From contig CAYWIS010000236.1 in assembly GCA_964458385.1 (NCBI GenBank), positions 1-9,082 on the forward strand: 9,082 bases of DNA, in the 5' to 3' direction. Under the pieces are notes generated by a model. It worked only from the letters and a program-made list of their open reading frames with translations, made no database searches and had not been told where the DNA came from. The position numbers and the translations under genes are program-made. Source of the DNA: JAHWKS01 sp964458385. GTDB taxonomy: Bacteria; Planctomycetota; Planctomycetia; Pirellulales; Pirellulaceae. The stretch's first letter is position 1, and every line of letters begins with the position of its first letter. Of this stretch, positions 1 through 7,712 are shown one piece after another.

Positions 1-1986
1 GAAATTCGCACGCCTTTGAACGGCGTATTCGGAATGACCGAACTGTTGTTGGAAACGGAACTATCGGACGAGCAGCGCGAATACCTGAATATGATTCGTG
101 AGTCGGGCGAACTGCTGCTCACGGTAATCAACGACATCCTGGACTTCTCCAAAATCGAGGCTGGCCGGCTCGATCTGGAACGAGAACCGTTTGAGTTGCG
201 CGAGGTCTTAGGCGACACGATTAAGACTCTCTCGCTTCGCGCGCATCATAAAGGATTGGAGTTGGCGTGTCGTATTGATCCGGCGGCGCCCGAGTTTGTG
301 GTTGGCGACAGCACTCGCTTGCGCCAGGTCATTACCAACCTGGTAGGCAATGCGATCAAGTTTACCGAACGCGGCGAGGTTGTGCTCGACGTAACATGCG
401 AACAAAAAAGCGCCGAGCAAGCGCGACTGCGGTTCGCCGTTCGCGATACGGGCGTGGGCGTGCCCCCGGAAAAGTTGTCGCGTATTTTCGACGCCTTTGA
501 GCAAGCCGACGCCTCGACCACGCGGCGATATGGCGGCACGGGCTTGGGGCTTTCGATTTCCAGCAAGCTTGTGAACCTCATGGGCGGTGAAATGGGCGTC
601 GAAAGCGAAGTGAACAACGGAAGCACGTTCTTTTTTTCCGCAACGTTTCCCATTGCTCATCCGTGCGCCGGGACCGCGCCGGTGGAGCCGGTCGAAACGA
701 TCCGCGGTATGCGCGTGCTCGTGGTCGACGATAACGAAACTCATCGCCGCATCTTAGAGGAGATGCTTGTGAATTGGGGGCTGCAGCCCACGCTTGCCGA
801 GGACGGCCCTTCGGCGCTGCGCCTTCTGCGAGATTGCTCCCGGTCGTTCCGCTTTGCGTTGATCGACGCTCATATGCCCGGCATGGATGGTTTTGATCTG
901 ATCGAAACCATCGGCCGCGAGAAAGGCGGCGCTCAGGAGCTGCGTAGTTCGATCATCCTCATGCTTGCATCGGGAGATCGGCCAAGCGACATTCGCCGAT
1001 CACGCGAATTGGGCGTTGCGGAGTGTCTGCTCAAGCCGATCAAGCAATCGGAATTGTTTGACGCCATTGCCTCGGTTGTTGGCGTACGGGCGCTGGAAGT
1101 TGAAGCTCATGAAGCGGCCTCGCCCGCTCACGCCAAACGTTGGGGGCCGCTGCATATTTTGCTGGCGGAAGACAGCCTGGTGAATCAAAAGCTTGCCGTG
1201 GGGCTACTGACACGGCAAGGGCACGAGGTAACGGTCGTAGAGAACGGCCGCGCTGCGCTGGAAGCATGGGAGTGCGACAACTTCGATCTTGTCTTGATGG
1301 ATGTGCAGATGCCCGAGTTGGATGGCTTAAGTGCGACGCGCGAAATTCGGCGGCGCGAGGCGGAACGCAATCGTCCACGTACGCCGGTTATTGCGCTTAC
1401 TGCGCATGCCATGAAGGGCGACCGCGAGCGCTGTCTGGAGAGTGGCGCCGATGAATATATCTCCAAACCGATCCAGATTCGCCAATTTCTCGATACGCTC
1501 GAGCGGGTGCTGGCGCCTCGCAACGCCTCGGCAGATGGTTGTGCGGTCGATAATTTCCGTGGCGACTTCCCCGAAGAAGGATGTTGTAACGAAATCGCCG
1601 CCGCAAACTCGTTCGAATTAGGCGAGGACCAAATTTGGAATCCAACCGCTGCATTACGTTCGGTGGGTGGCGACGGTCGCCTATTGTGCGAGCTAATTGA
1701 GAGCTTCCTCGACGAACGCCCCAAGTTGATGGCGAATCTCCAACGCGCGGTTGAGTTGGGAGATCCTTTGCGCTTGCAGTCAGCCGCACATGTTCTCAAG
1801 GGTTCGATCCGCTGCTTCCACTCGGCGGCTTTTGAACCCGCGGAAAGGCTGGAAGCGATGGGGCGCGAGAGGAACCTTGCTGCACGGGAGCCCGTTTATC
1901 GTCAGGTAGATTACGCGGTCACACGGCTGTCGGGCGTGCTTGCAAGCTACTTGGAGCAGCAGCAAACGAAAGTCAAACCGAAATAG
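1..1986 (+). CDS. Hybrid sensor histidine kinase with two receiver domains and HPt (BarA/GacS-like), 5'-truncated
   Basis: This is the C-terminal 661 codons of a tripartite phosphorelay kinase. The frame is open from base 1 and opens with EIRTPLNG, the tail of the HisKA H-box, so the phosphorylated His should be encoded immediately upstream of the window, with any sensor/PAS region. Domains in order: HisKA remainder (1-195); HATPase with N-box NLVGNAIKFT (337-366), G1 DTGVG (445-459) and G2 GGTGLGL (532-552); REC1 (about 709-1080), acceptor Asp at 865-867 and Lys at 1033; REC2 (about 1150-1510), acceptor Asp at 1300-1302, with ALTAHAM and SKP motifs; a variable linker; HPt (about 1640-1960) with phosphotransfer His at 1789-1791 in AAHVLKGS. 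It would autophosphorylate on ATP and relay His-Asp-His-Asp. REC1 has Ala (967-969) where Thr/Ser is usual. The probable targets are the two REC proteins encoded just downstream. The stimulus cannot be read because the input region is missing. The family assignment is secure. Confidence 0.96.
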   Translation, partial: EIRTPLNGVFGMTELLLETELSDEQREYLNMIRESGELLLTVINDILDFSKIEAGRLDLEREPFELREVLGDTIKTLSLRAHHKGLELACRIDPAAPEFVVGDSTRLRQVITNLVGNAIKFTERGEVVLDVTCEQKSAEQARLRFAVRDTGVGVPPEKLSRIFDAFEQADASTTRRYGGTGLGLSISSKLVNLMGGEMGVESEVNNGSTFFFSATFPIAHPCAGTAPVEPVETIRGMRVLVVDDNETHRRILEEMLVNWGLQPTLAEDGPSALRLLRDCSRSFRFALIDAHMPGMDGFDLIETIGREKGGAQELRSSIILMLASGDRPSDIRRSRELGVAECLLKPIKQSELFDAIASVVGVRALEVEAHEAASPAHAKRWGPLHILLAEDSLVNQKLAVGLLTRQGHEVTVVENGRAALEAWECDNFDLVLMDVQMPELDGLSATREIRRREAERNRPRTPVIALTAHAMKGDRERCLESGADEYISKPIQIRQFLDTLERVLAPRNASADGCAVDNFRGDFPEEGCCNEIAAANSFELGEDQIWNPTAALRSVGGDGRLLCELIESFLDERPKLMANLQRAVELGDPLRLQSAAHVLKGSIRCFHSAAFEPAERLEAMGRERNLAAREPVYRQVDYAVTRLSGVLASYLEQQQTKVKPK

Positions 1987-2020
1987 TTGCCTTCTTGTTC
2001 CGGCGTTCGGGAGCCAAATC

Positions 2021-2956
2021 ATGCCCAAGGTGCTTGTTGTGGACGACTCGGCAGTAGATCGCCGGTTGATTGGCGGGTTGTTAGAGAGAGATGGCCGACT
2101 TGATGTTGAGTATGCGGAAAACGGTTCGGCCGCGCTGGCGAAAGTACGTGATCATGCTCCCGATGTTATTGTCACGGACCTGCAAATGCCCGAACTGGAT
2201 GGCCTGGACCTGGTCCGTGCGGTTTCCGTCCATCATAGCAACACCCCGGTCGTGCTAATGACCGCGCATGGAAGCGAAGACTTGGCGGTGGCCGCGTTAG
2301 AGCAAGGCGCCGCGAGTTATGTTCCCAAGGCGAAAGCGGCGGAGAAGTTGTTGGACACGGTTTACCAGGTGCTCGCCTTGTCGCATTCCGAGGGGAGCTA
2401 TGAGCGGCTATTGGAGTCCATGGGCCGTACCGAGTTTGTGTTCACTCTGGGTAACGATCCCTCGGTGTTCGATCCGCTGGTGGATCTTGTGCAGCAGATC
2501 GCCTTAGGAATGGGCGTCGTCGGTTCTGCAGACCGGTTCTCTCTTGGCTCGGCCCTTCAGGAGTCGCTCCTTAACGCGTATTATCGAGGAAATCTTGAGG
2601 TCTCGCGCGAGCAAATGCAGGAAACGCGAGAAAAGATGCTCCTGGGCGAAAAGGACGACTTGCTTGAACAGCGCCGTACTCAACCGCCCTACTGTGACCG
2701 TAAAATTCATTGTCACATAACGATTCTGCCCGATGAGGCCCGGTTCGTCGTGCGTGACGATGGGCCAGGGTTTGATGTTTCGACCATCCCCCAGAACGTT
2801 GATGCATCGGCTTTGGAGGGAGGCTGTGGCCGCGGCTTGGTGCTGATTCGAGCCTGCATGGACGAGGTGCGCCACAACGCAAAAGGAAATGAAATTACGA
2901 TGGTCAAGCGTCGCGTCCGGAGCGTCGGGGCCACATCGGACGAGTTTGAGGTATAA
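2021..2956 (+). CDS. Response regulator fused to RsbW/SpoIIAB-like ATPase domain (copy 1)
   Basis: A 311-residue two-domain protein. Residues 1-120 form a REC domain: MPKVLVVDDS start, acidic pair D8-D9, phospho-acceptor D53 in VTDLQMPELDG, switch T81 and K103 in YVPK. Residues about 135-300 form a GHKL ATPase domain of the anti-sigma/serine-kinase type: E181 and N185 in ESLLNAYYRGN, G1 box DDGPGFD (246-252), glycine-rich GRGLVLIRACMDEV (270-283). The likely role is to take phosphate from the upstream hybrid kinase and change the activity of an ATP-dependent partner-switching kinase or binding domain; no STAS antagonist or sigma factor is visible nearby. ATG 2021 is chosen because the REC fold starts at it and GGGAG sits 7 bases upstream; the frame extends upstream to 1940 but only across the end of the kinase gene. 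The usual N-box-proximal His is Arg (R189) here, unlike in copy 2. Domain calls are firm; the output role is inferred. Confidence 0.93.
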   Translation: MPKVLVVDDSAVDRRLIGGLLERDGRLDVEYAENGSAALAKVRDHAPDVIVTDLQMPELDGLDLVRAVSVHHSNTPVVLMTAHGSEDLAVAALEQGAASYVPKAKAAEKLLDTVYQVLALSHSEGSYERLLESMGRTEFVFTLGNDPSVFDPLVDLVQQIALGMGVVGSADRFSLGSALQESLLNAYYRGNLEVSREQMQETREKMLLGEKDDLLEQRRTQPPYCDRKIHCHITILPDEARFVVRDDGPGFDVSTIPQNVDASALEGGCGRGLVLIRACMDEVRHNAKGNEITMVKRRVRSVGATSDEFEV

Positions 2957-2958
2957 AT

Positions 2959-3879
2959 ATGGCGAAGATTCTGGTCGTCGACGATTCGGCCGTCGATCGC
3001 CGGTTGGCAGGGGGATTGTTGTCCAAGGACCCTTCCTACCAAGTTGAATTTTGTGAGAATGGCGCGGATGCGGCGTCGGTTATCGACCATTCTCCCCCGG
3101 ATCTGGTAATTACCGATCTGCAGATGCCCGAAATGGACGGGCTACAATTGGTCGAGCATATCAAGCAAACGGCGCCTTATCTGCCGGTCATCCTGATGAC
3201 CTCGATGGGCAGCGAGGAAGTTGCCGTTCAAGCCTTGGAGCGTGGAGCGTCAAGCTATGTGCCCAAACGTAAGTTGGCGCAAGACTTGATGCGGATTGTG
3301 CAACAGGTCCTGGAAGCGTCGGTGCAACAGCATCACCGGGTGCAGCTGTTGCGCGGAATGACCCGAAGCGAGTTTGGCTTCGAGTTGGAAAACGATTCTA
3401 CGCTCATACCGCCGCTCATCAGCCATCTGCAAGACGCCGCCACTCAACTAGGCCTATGCGATGAGGCCGATCGGCTACGGTTGGCGATTGCCCTGGAGGA
3501 AGCCTTAACAAATGCGCTTTACCACGGCAACCTCGAACTGAGTTCAGAGCTGCGTGATAACGAGCCGGAGATTTACGCCGCAGAAGTGAACCGCCGCCGC
3601 GTCATCGCACCCTATGCAGATCGTCGTGTTTACATTGACGCTCGGCTGACGCGCGAGGAAGCTCGCTTTGTTATTCGCGATGAGGGAAAGGGGTTTGATC
3701 CGAGCAATCTCCCCGACCCTCTCGACCCCGATTGTTTTGACAAGGCGGGGGGACGCGGAATCTTGCTGATGCGCACCTTCATGAATGATGTGCGTTTCAA
3801 CGCCAAGGGCAATGAGGTGACCTTGATCAAACGTCGCTCTGGTGATCGTAATGGCGACGATTTGCCTTTTAGCGAATGA
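2959..3879 (+). CDS. Response regulator fused to RsbW/SpoIIAB-like ATPase domain (copy 2)
   Basis: A 306-residue tandem paralogue of the preceding gene. The REC domains align without gaps, about 55% identical by hand count, and D53, K103, E181 and N185 fall at the same residue numbers. REC: MAKILVVDDSAVDRRL start, D53 in ITDLQMPEMDG, T81, K103. ATPase: EEALTNALYHGN (180-191) with the full E...N...H pattern, G1 DEGKGFD (241-247), GGRGILLMRTFMNDV (264-278), ending in FNAKGNEVTLIKRR as copy 1 does. Only 2 bases separate it from the copy 1 stop; GAGG at 2948-2951 lies 7 bases before ATG 2959, inside the end of copy 1, so translation is probably coupled. Its stop codon overlaps the topB start as ATGA. 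Because this copy keeps the His that copy 1 lost, it looks like the more canonical of the pair. The proposed role as a phosphorelay output controlling a partner switch is inference. Confidence 0.94.
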   Translation: MAKILVVDDSAVDRRLAGGLLSKDPSYQVEFCENGADAASVIDHSPPDLVITDLQMPEMDGLQLVEHIKQTAPYLPVILMTSMGSEEVAVQALERGASSYVPKRKLAQDLMRIVQQVLEASVQQHHRVQLLRGMTRSEFGFELENDSTLIPPLISHLQDAATQLGLCDEADRLRLAIALEEALTNALYHGNLELSSELRDNEPEIYAAEVNRRRVIAPYADRRVYIDARLTREEARFVIRDEGKGFDPSNLPDPLDPDCFDKAGGRGILLMRTFMNDVRFNAKGNEVTLIKRRSGDRNGDDLPFSE

Positions 3880-6558
3880 ATGTCGTCCTAACCGAAAAGC
3901 CTTCGGTGGCTCGCGAACTGGCGGTTTTCCTCGGCGCCGATCAACGGCGCGACGGGTATTTCGAAGGCAATGGTTACTGCGTGGCATGGGCGCTGGGGCA
4001 CTTGGTGGAGTTGTGCGAGCCGCAGGACTATGACCCCGCCTGGCGGAAATGGACGCTTGATGTCTTGCCGATTGTTCCTCCCAAGTTTCGCCTTAAGGTC
4101 ATTGGGGATGGCGCAACGCGTCGCCAGTTTGAGATTGTTCGGCGATTGCTCCAAGAGGCTGATGAAATCATTGCAGCGACCGACGCCGGCCGCGAAGGGG
4201 AGTTAATCTTCCGCTATATTTTGGAGCAGGCGGGATTGGAGCGGCGACGATTCCACCGGCTGTGGCTTAACTCACTCAATCCAGCAGCGATTCGGCACGC
4301 ATTTCAAAATCTGCGCCCGGGTTCCGAGTTTGACTCGCTTTATGCTGCGGCGCGCTGCCGCAGCCAAGCTGATTGGATTGTTGGCCTGAACGCCACACGT
4401 AACTTGACTGTGCGGCACGGTGGTCAAGGGTTACTTTGGAGTGTGGGCCGGGTGCAAACACCTGTGCTTGCGCTTATCGTTGCTCGCGATGATGAAATCC
4501 TCGCCTTCCGCCCCGAGCCATTCTACGAGTTGTGGACAACCTACCGTCAAACTCCGTTTAAGTACGCGGGCGACCGGTTTGCGAAACAAGAAGACGCCGC
4601 AACGCTCTTGGCGCAGGTTGTGGATCGCCCCTTTTGCGTTACAAAGGTGGAAACTTCGCGTCGTACCGAACCACCGCCGCAACTCTATGACCTGACGGAT
4701 CTCCAGCGCGACATGAACCGGCGCTGGGGCCTTTCGGCCGACCGCACCCTGAAAGCCGCACAAAGGCTGTACGAGGCGAAAGCGATTACCTATCCACGAA
4801 CCGATTCACGTTACCTCACCAACGATATGAAGGAGGAGGTGCGCAAGACGCTCCAGCGTCTCCAGCCGCACCGGCCATCGGAAATCGGGAAGCTCGATCT
4901 CGCTGAGTTGCCGTTCACAGGACGCATTGTCAACAACGCGAAGGTGACCGATCACCACGCGATTCTGCCAACAGGANNNNNNNNNNCCGTCCACGCTTTC
5001 CGGCGTCGAAGCCAAAGTGTTCGATGCGGTCGTGACGCGGCTGATCGCCGCCTTCTACCCGCCATGCATCAAGCTTCTTACTACGGTTCACGCCAAGGTC
5101 GAACAAATTCCCTTTCGAACGACGGGCGTGCAGGTTCTTGACCCGGGGTGGACTGCCCTTTATCCGCGGAAGTTGCAAACACGCGAATCAGCGGCGGGAG
5201 CATCTCGAAATTCACGGGAAGACGCTCGCATGGCGGAAGCCGACTTGCCGTCGGACGACACCCACGATGACTCCTCCTTGCCGTCGCATAGTCCAACCTC
5301 CCGCGATCAGGAGGAACGACTATTGCCCCCATTCCAGGTCGGTGAACACGGCCCCCATGAACCGTCGATTCGTCAAGGCGAAACCAAACCGCCTCCGCAC
5401 TTTACCGAGAACACGCTTCTGGCCGCTATGGAAACAGCGGGTAAGCTGGTTGGGGACGACGAACTCAAAGAAGCGCTGAAAGAGCGTGGCCTGGGCACCC
5501 CCGCGACACGAGCGTCAATCATCGAAACACTCATCGCAAGAAACTACGTACAGCGCGAGAAGAAGAGCCTCAAGGCGACCAACTTAGGCCGATACTTGAT
5601 CGCCTTAATCCGTCATCCGCAGCTCAAATCGGCAGAACTTACGGGCGCCTGGGAGGCTCGTCTCAAACAGATTGAGCATGGTCGACTCAATCCTGATGTG
5701 TTCATGGAGGACATTATTCGGTTTACCGACCAGATCGTGCGTTCCGACGATCTGCATCCGGTTGATCCGGAACGCCTGGGCGATTGTCCTCGCTGTGGCG
5801 CACCGGTCGTCGAAGGGAAACGCGATTTTGGGTGTTCGCGATGGCGCGAGGGGTGTACCTTCGTACTACGGCGCGAGTTGGACGGGATCCCGCTCGATGT
5901 TGGACAAATCCGTCTATTGCTCCAACGTCGACTGATTGCGTGGCCGCCAACCGGTGAACAGGCGGGGCAGATGTACTTGTACTTGTCTGACACGGGGGCC
6001 GTGTTCCCGCTCGATCCGCCTTCGGCCCAGACTCCTTTCAAGCCACAATCCTCGGGGCGTCGTACGCGCAGCGGAGGTCGCCGCGGCGCAACCCGCGCAA
6101 AATCGAGAACCGGAGTTCAACGGCGAAGACGGACCGGATCGGGCAGCAGCGCCGCTTCGCCAACGCAAGACAAGTCGACAGGCGAGAAGTCCGCCATACG
6201 TGACGCGAGCGATACACTGGAGAAAATTGTCGCCAAGTACGCACGGCGTCCTCCAACGGAAGCGACCTCTGGATCGCGTTCACCGGGCGTCAACTCGTTA
6301 GGCGCCTGCCCGTTGTGCGGACGCCCCGTGGTAGAGCAAACGAAATCGTTCAGTTGCAGTGGCTGGCGCGAAGGATGTGCGTTCACAATCTGGCGAAACA
6401 TCGCTGGAAAGCGAATTACCCGGCGAACCGCCGAAACGCTCGTTCGTAAAGGACGGACCACTCGCCTTAAGGGGTTTCGCTCTAAAGCGGGGAAACCCTT
6501 CGAGGCCCGCCTTCAACTTGTCGACGGGCAGGTCAAGCTGGCCTTCGACGAGGAGTAA
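3876..6558 (+). CDS. topB: DNA topoisomerase III (type IA) with C-terminal zinc repeats; interrupted by an assembly gap
   Basis: A type IA topoisomerase that passes strands through a transient 5'-phosphotyrosine break to decatenate or relax DNA. The Toprim domain opens with TEKPSVARELA (Glu7) and has the metal-binding DAGREGE (Asp103, codon 4182). The catalytic Tyr306 (4791-4793) lies in ITYPRTDSRYL, and DHHAILPTG follows. Ten N bases (4977-4986) then shift the nominal frame; downstream the protein resumes at 4987 (PSTLSGVEAKVFDAV) and continues through KPPPHFTENTLLAAME and GLGTPATRASIIETLI to TAA 6556-6558. The gap must really be a multiple of three, so this is one gene of about 890 residues plus the gap, not two. 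That is longer than E. coli TopB (about 650). The excess is a polar insert (about 5170-5320) and two Cys4 topoisomerase C-terminal repeats (5779-5880 and 6301-6410) joined by an Arg/Ser-rich linker. The ATGA overlap with the preceding regulator gene indicates translational coupling. Confidence 0.95.
4977..4986. other. Assembly gap (10 N) inside topB
   Basis: Ten undetermined bases lie between the DHHAILPTG motif and the PSTLSGVEAKVFD segment of the topoisomerase. In type IA enzymes these motifs are separated by only a few residues, so the missing piece is probably short. As written, the run shifts the frame by one base; a true length divisible by three restores it. The gap should be read as a scaffolding placeholder, not as a mutation. 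Confidence 0.97.
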
Positions 6559-6590
6559 CGCAGAACCGCCAATTTCTGCGTTGTGGCGGT
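6558..6590. terminator. Two interlocking inverted repeats between convergent genes (possible terminator)
   Basis: The 56-base spacer between topB and the convergent protease gene holds two perfect inverted repeats. ACGCAGAA (6558-6565) pairs with TTCTGCGT (6574-6581), and ACCGCCA (6565-6571) pairs with TGGCGGT (6584-6590). The arms alternate, so only one full stem can form at a time. Position between convergent stops suits a bidirectional terminator, but neither stem is followed by a T run on either strand, so a classical intrinsic terminator is not shown. Confidence 0.4.
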
Positions 6591-6614
6591 GGGGTGGACA
6601 ATGCAAGCTCGACC

Positions 6615-7712
6615 TTATACTCCATTCCGCGATCGAAGAGCGGACTGGACCATCACCCATTCGCCGACGTTCTCTGCTGTCAATAGCCCCACCAGCTCGC
6701 CGTGACGGAACACGGGAAGTGTAGAGCAACCCCGTGACTGCATTAACTCCACCGCATGATCAAGTCGGTCATGCTCCTGGACGATCGGGCAGTCAGACGT
6801 CATCACATCGGCGACGCGTAGTCCATCCTGGCCCGAGGTGATTCCCGTAATCAAAGCCGGCCGAAGTAGTATTCCCACCATGCGGCCATTGGCCATTACC
6901 GGAAAGTCTTGTTGATGGCCGGCGAGTAGTTCATTCGCAGCGTGACGAAGCGTATCGGATTCCGACAGTGTTTGAAATCGCACCGTCATGGCGTCACGAA
7001 CAATGGCGTCATGAAAGATCGCCCGCATTTCGACGGCTTGCGCTTCGCCCTGCGCTCCTAAGTACACAAAGAGGGCGATGAATAACAACATCCCGGCGCC
7101 GGGAATCAGCAAACCGGCAAGGCCAAACAGGATCGCCATTCCTTGGCCAATCGCAGCTGCAATGTGTGTGGCTCGAACGCGCGGCATTTGCGTCGCCAGG
7201 ATCGCCCGCAAGACGCGTCCCCCGTCCATCGGAAACGCTGGGAGCAAATTAAACAACACCAGCGCCACATTGACTTTCATCAAGCTTACCAGGAACGGCT
7301 CACGAATAATCTCGTCGGCTTCTTCCATCTGCGCAAGCTGTCCCAGACTTAGGGTGGCAAAAAACAGAGCAACCGCGATAACGACATTCACGGCAGGGCC
7401 AGCCACCGCAACCCAGAACTCCTGCCAGGGATCTTCAGGCATCCGTTCCAGACGGGCCACGCCGCCAATGGGCAAGAGTGTGATGTCGCGGGTGGGGATG
7501 CCATACCGTTTGGCTGTCAGGGCGTGACCCAATTCATGAAGCACCACACAGCCAAACAACGCTAAGACGAACCCCACACCGCGCGCCGTTGTTATTGCGT
7601 CCTCACCCGTCCGCCAATGGGCGAACACGATCCATGCCAGGAGTAGGAGAAAGGTCCAATGAATATAGATTCCTATGCCGGCGATTTGAGCAATCTTCAA
7701 AGACCAACGCAT
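6615..7712 (-). CDS. Site-2-type (M50) intramembrane zinc metalloprotease with CBS pair
   Basis: A 365-residue polytopic membrane protease. The first hydrophobic helix spans about residues 12-31. HELGH (59-63), inside the second, gives two zinc-ligating His and the catalytic Glu. NLLPAFPMDGGR (155-166) provides the third ligand Asp. Further hydrophobic helices lie at about 98-122, 141-160 and 183-218. Residues about 236-352 form two CBS modules (VRDAMTV..., VADVMTSDCP...), which in this subfamily (SpoIVFB/Rip3-like) are thought to sense an adenine nucleotide and gate proteolysis. Such enzymes cut transmembrane substrates such as membrane-held anti-sigma factors; no substrate can be named here. 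ATG at 7712 is preferred over a TTG 12 codons upstream because MRWSLKIAQIAGI matches the usual family start and an AAGGGA site lies 9 bases before it. It is convergent with topB and divergent from hpt, with its own promoter-like site at 7759-7787. Confidence 0.95.
   Translation of the reverse strand: MRWSLKIAQIAGIGIYIHWTFLLLLAWIVFAHWRTGEDAITTARGVGFVLALFGCVVLHELGHALTAKRYGIPTRDITLLPIGGVARLERMPEDPWQEFWVAVAGPAVNVVIAVALFFATLSLGQLAQMEEADEIIREPFLVSLMKVNVALVLFNLLPAFPMDGGRVLRAILATQMPRVRATHIAAAIGQGMAILFGLAGLLIPGAGMLLFIALFVYLGAQGEAQAVEMRAIFHDAIVRDAMTVRFQTLSESDTLRHAANELLAGHQQDFPVMANGRMVGILLRPALITGITSGQDGLRVADVMTSDCPIVQEHDRLDHAVELMQSRGCSTLPVFRHGELVGLLTAENVGEWVMVQSALRSRNGV

Noticed and set aside
208..744. 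178-codon minus-strand open frame opposite the histidine kinase ATPase region
   Set aside because: It is antisense to well-conserved HATPase motifs, shows no recognisable domain, and is a shadow of codon bias in the real gene.
1185..1799. 204-codon minus-strand open frame opposite REC2 and HPt
   Set aside because: It has Arg/Ser-rich, non-family sequence and lies entirely antisense to REC2 and HPt motifs, so it is a shadow frame.
1940..2020. Upstream extension of REC-ATPase copy 1 by 27 codons
   Set aside because: It overlaps the kinase C-terminus in another frame and adds nothing REC-like; ATG 2021 has a ribosome site and the canonical REC start.
5969..5984. Short TGTACT direct repeat in topB
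   Set aside because: Two adjacent six-base units encoding conserved tail residues; too short and isolated to be a repeat element.
5017..6558. Separate gene for the second half of the topoisomerase
   Set aside because: The frame continues upstream to the N-gap at 4987, and its content is the expected continuation of the type IA fold.
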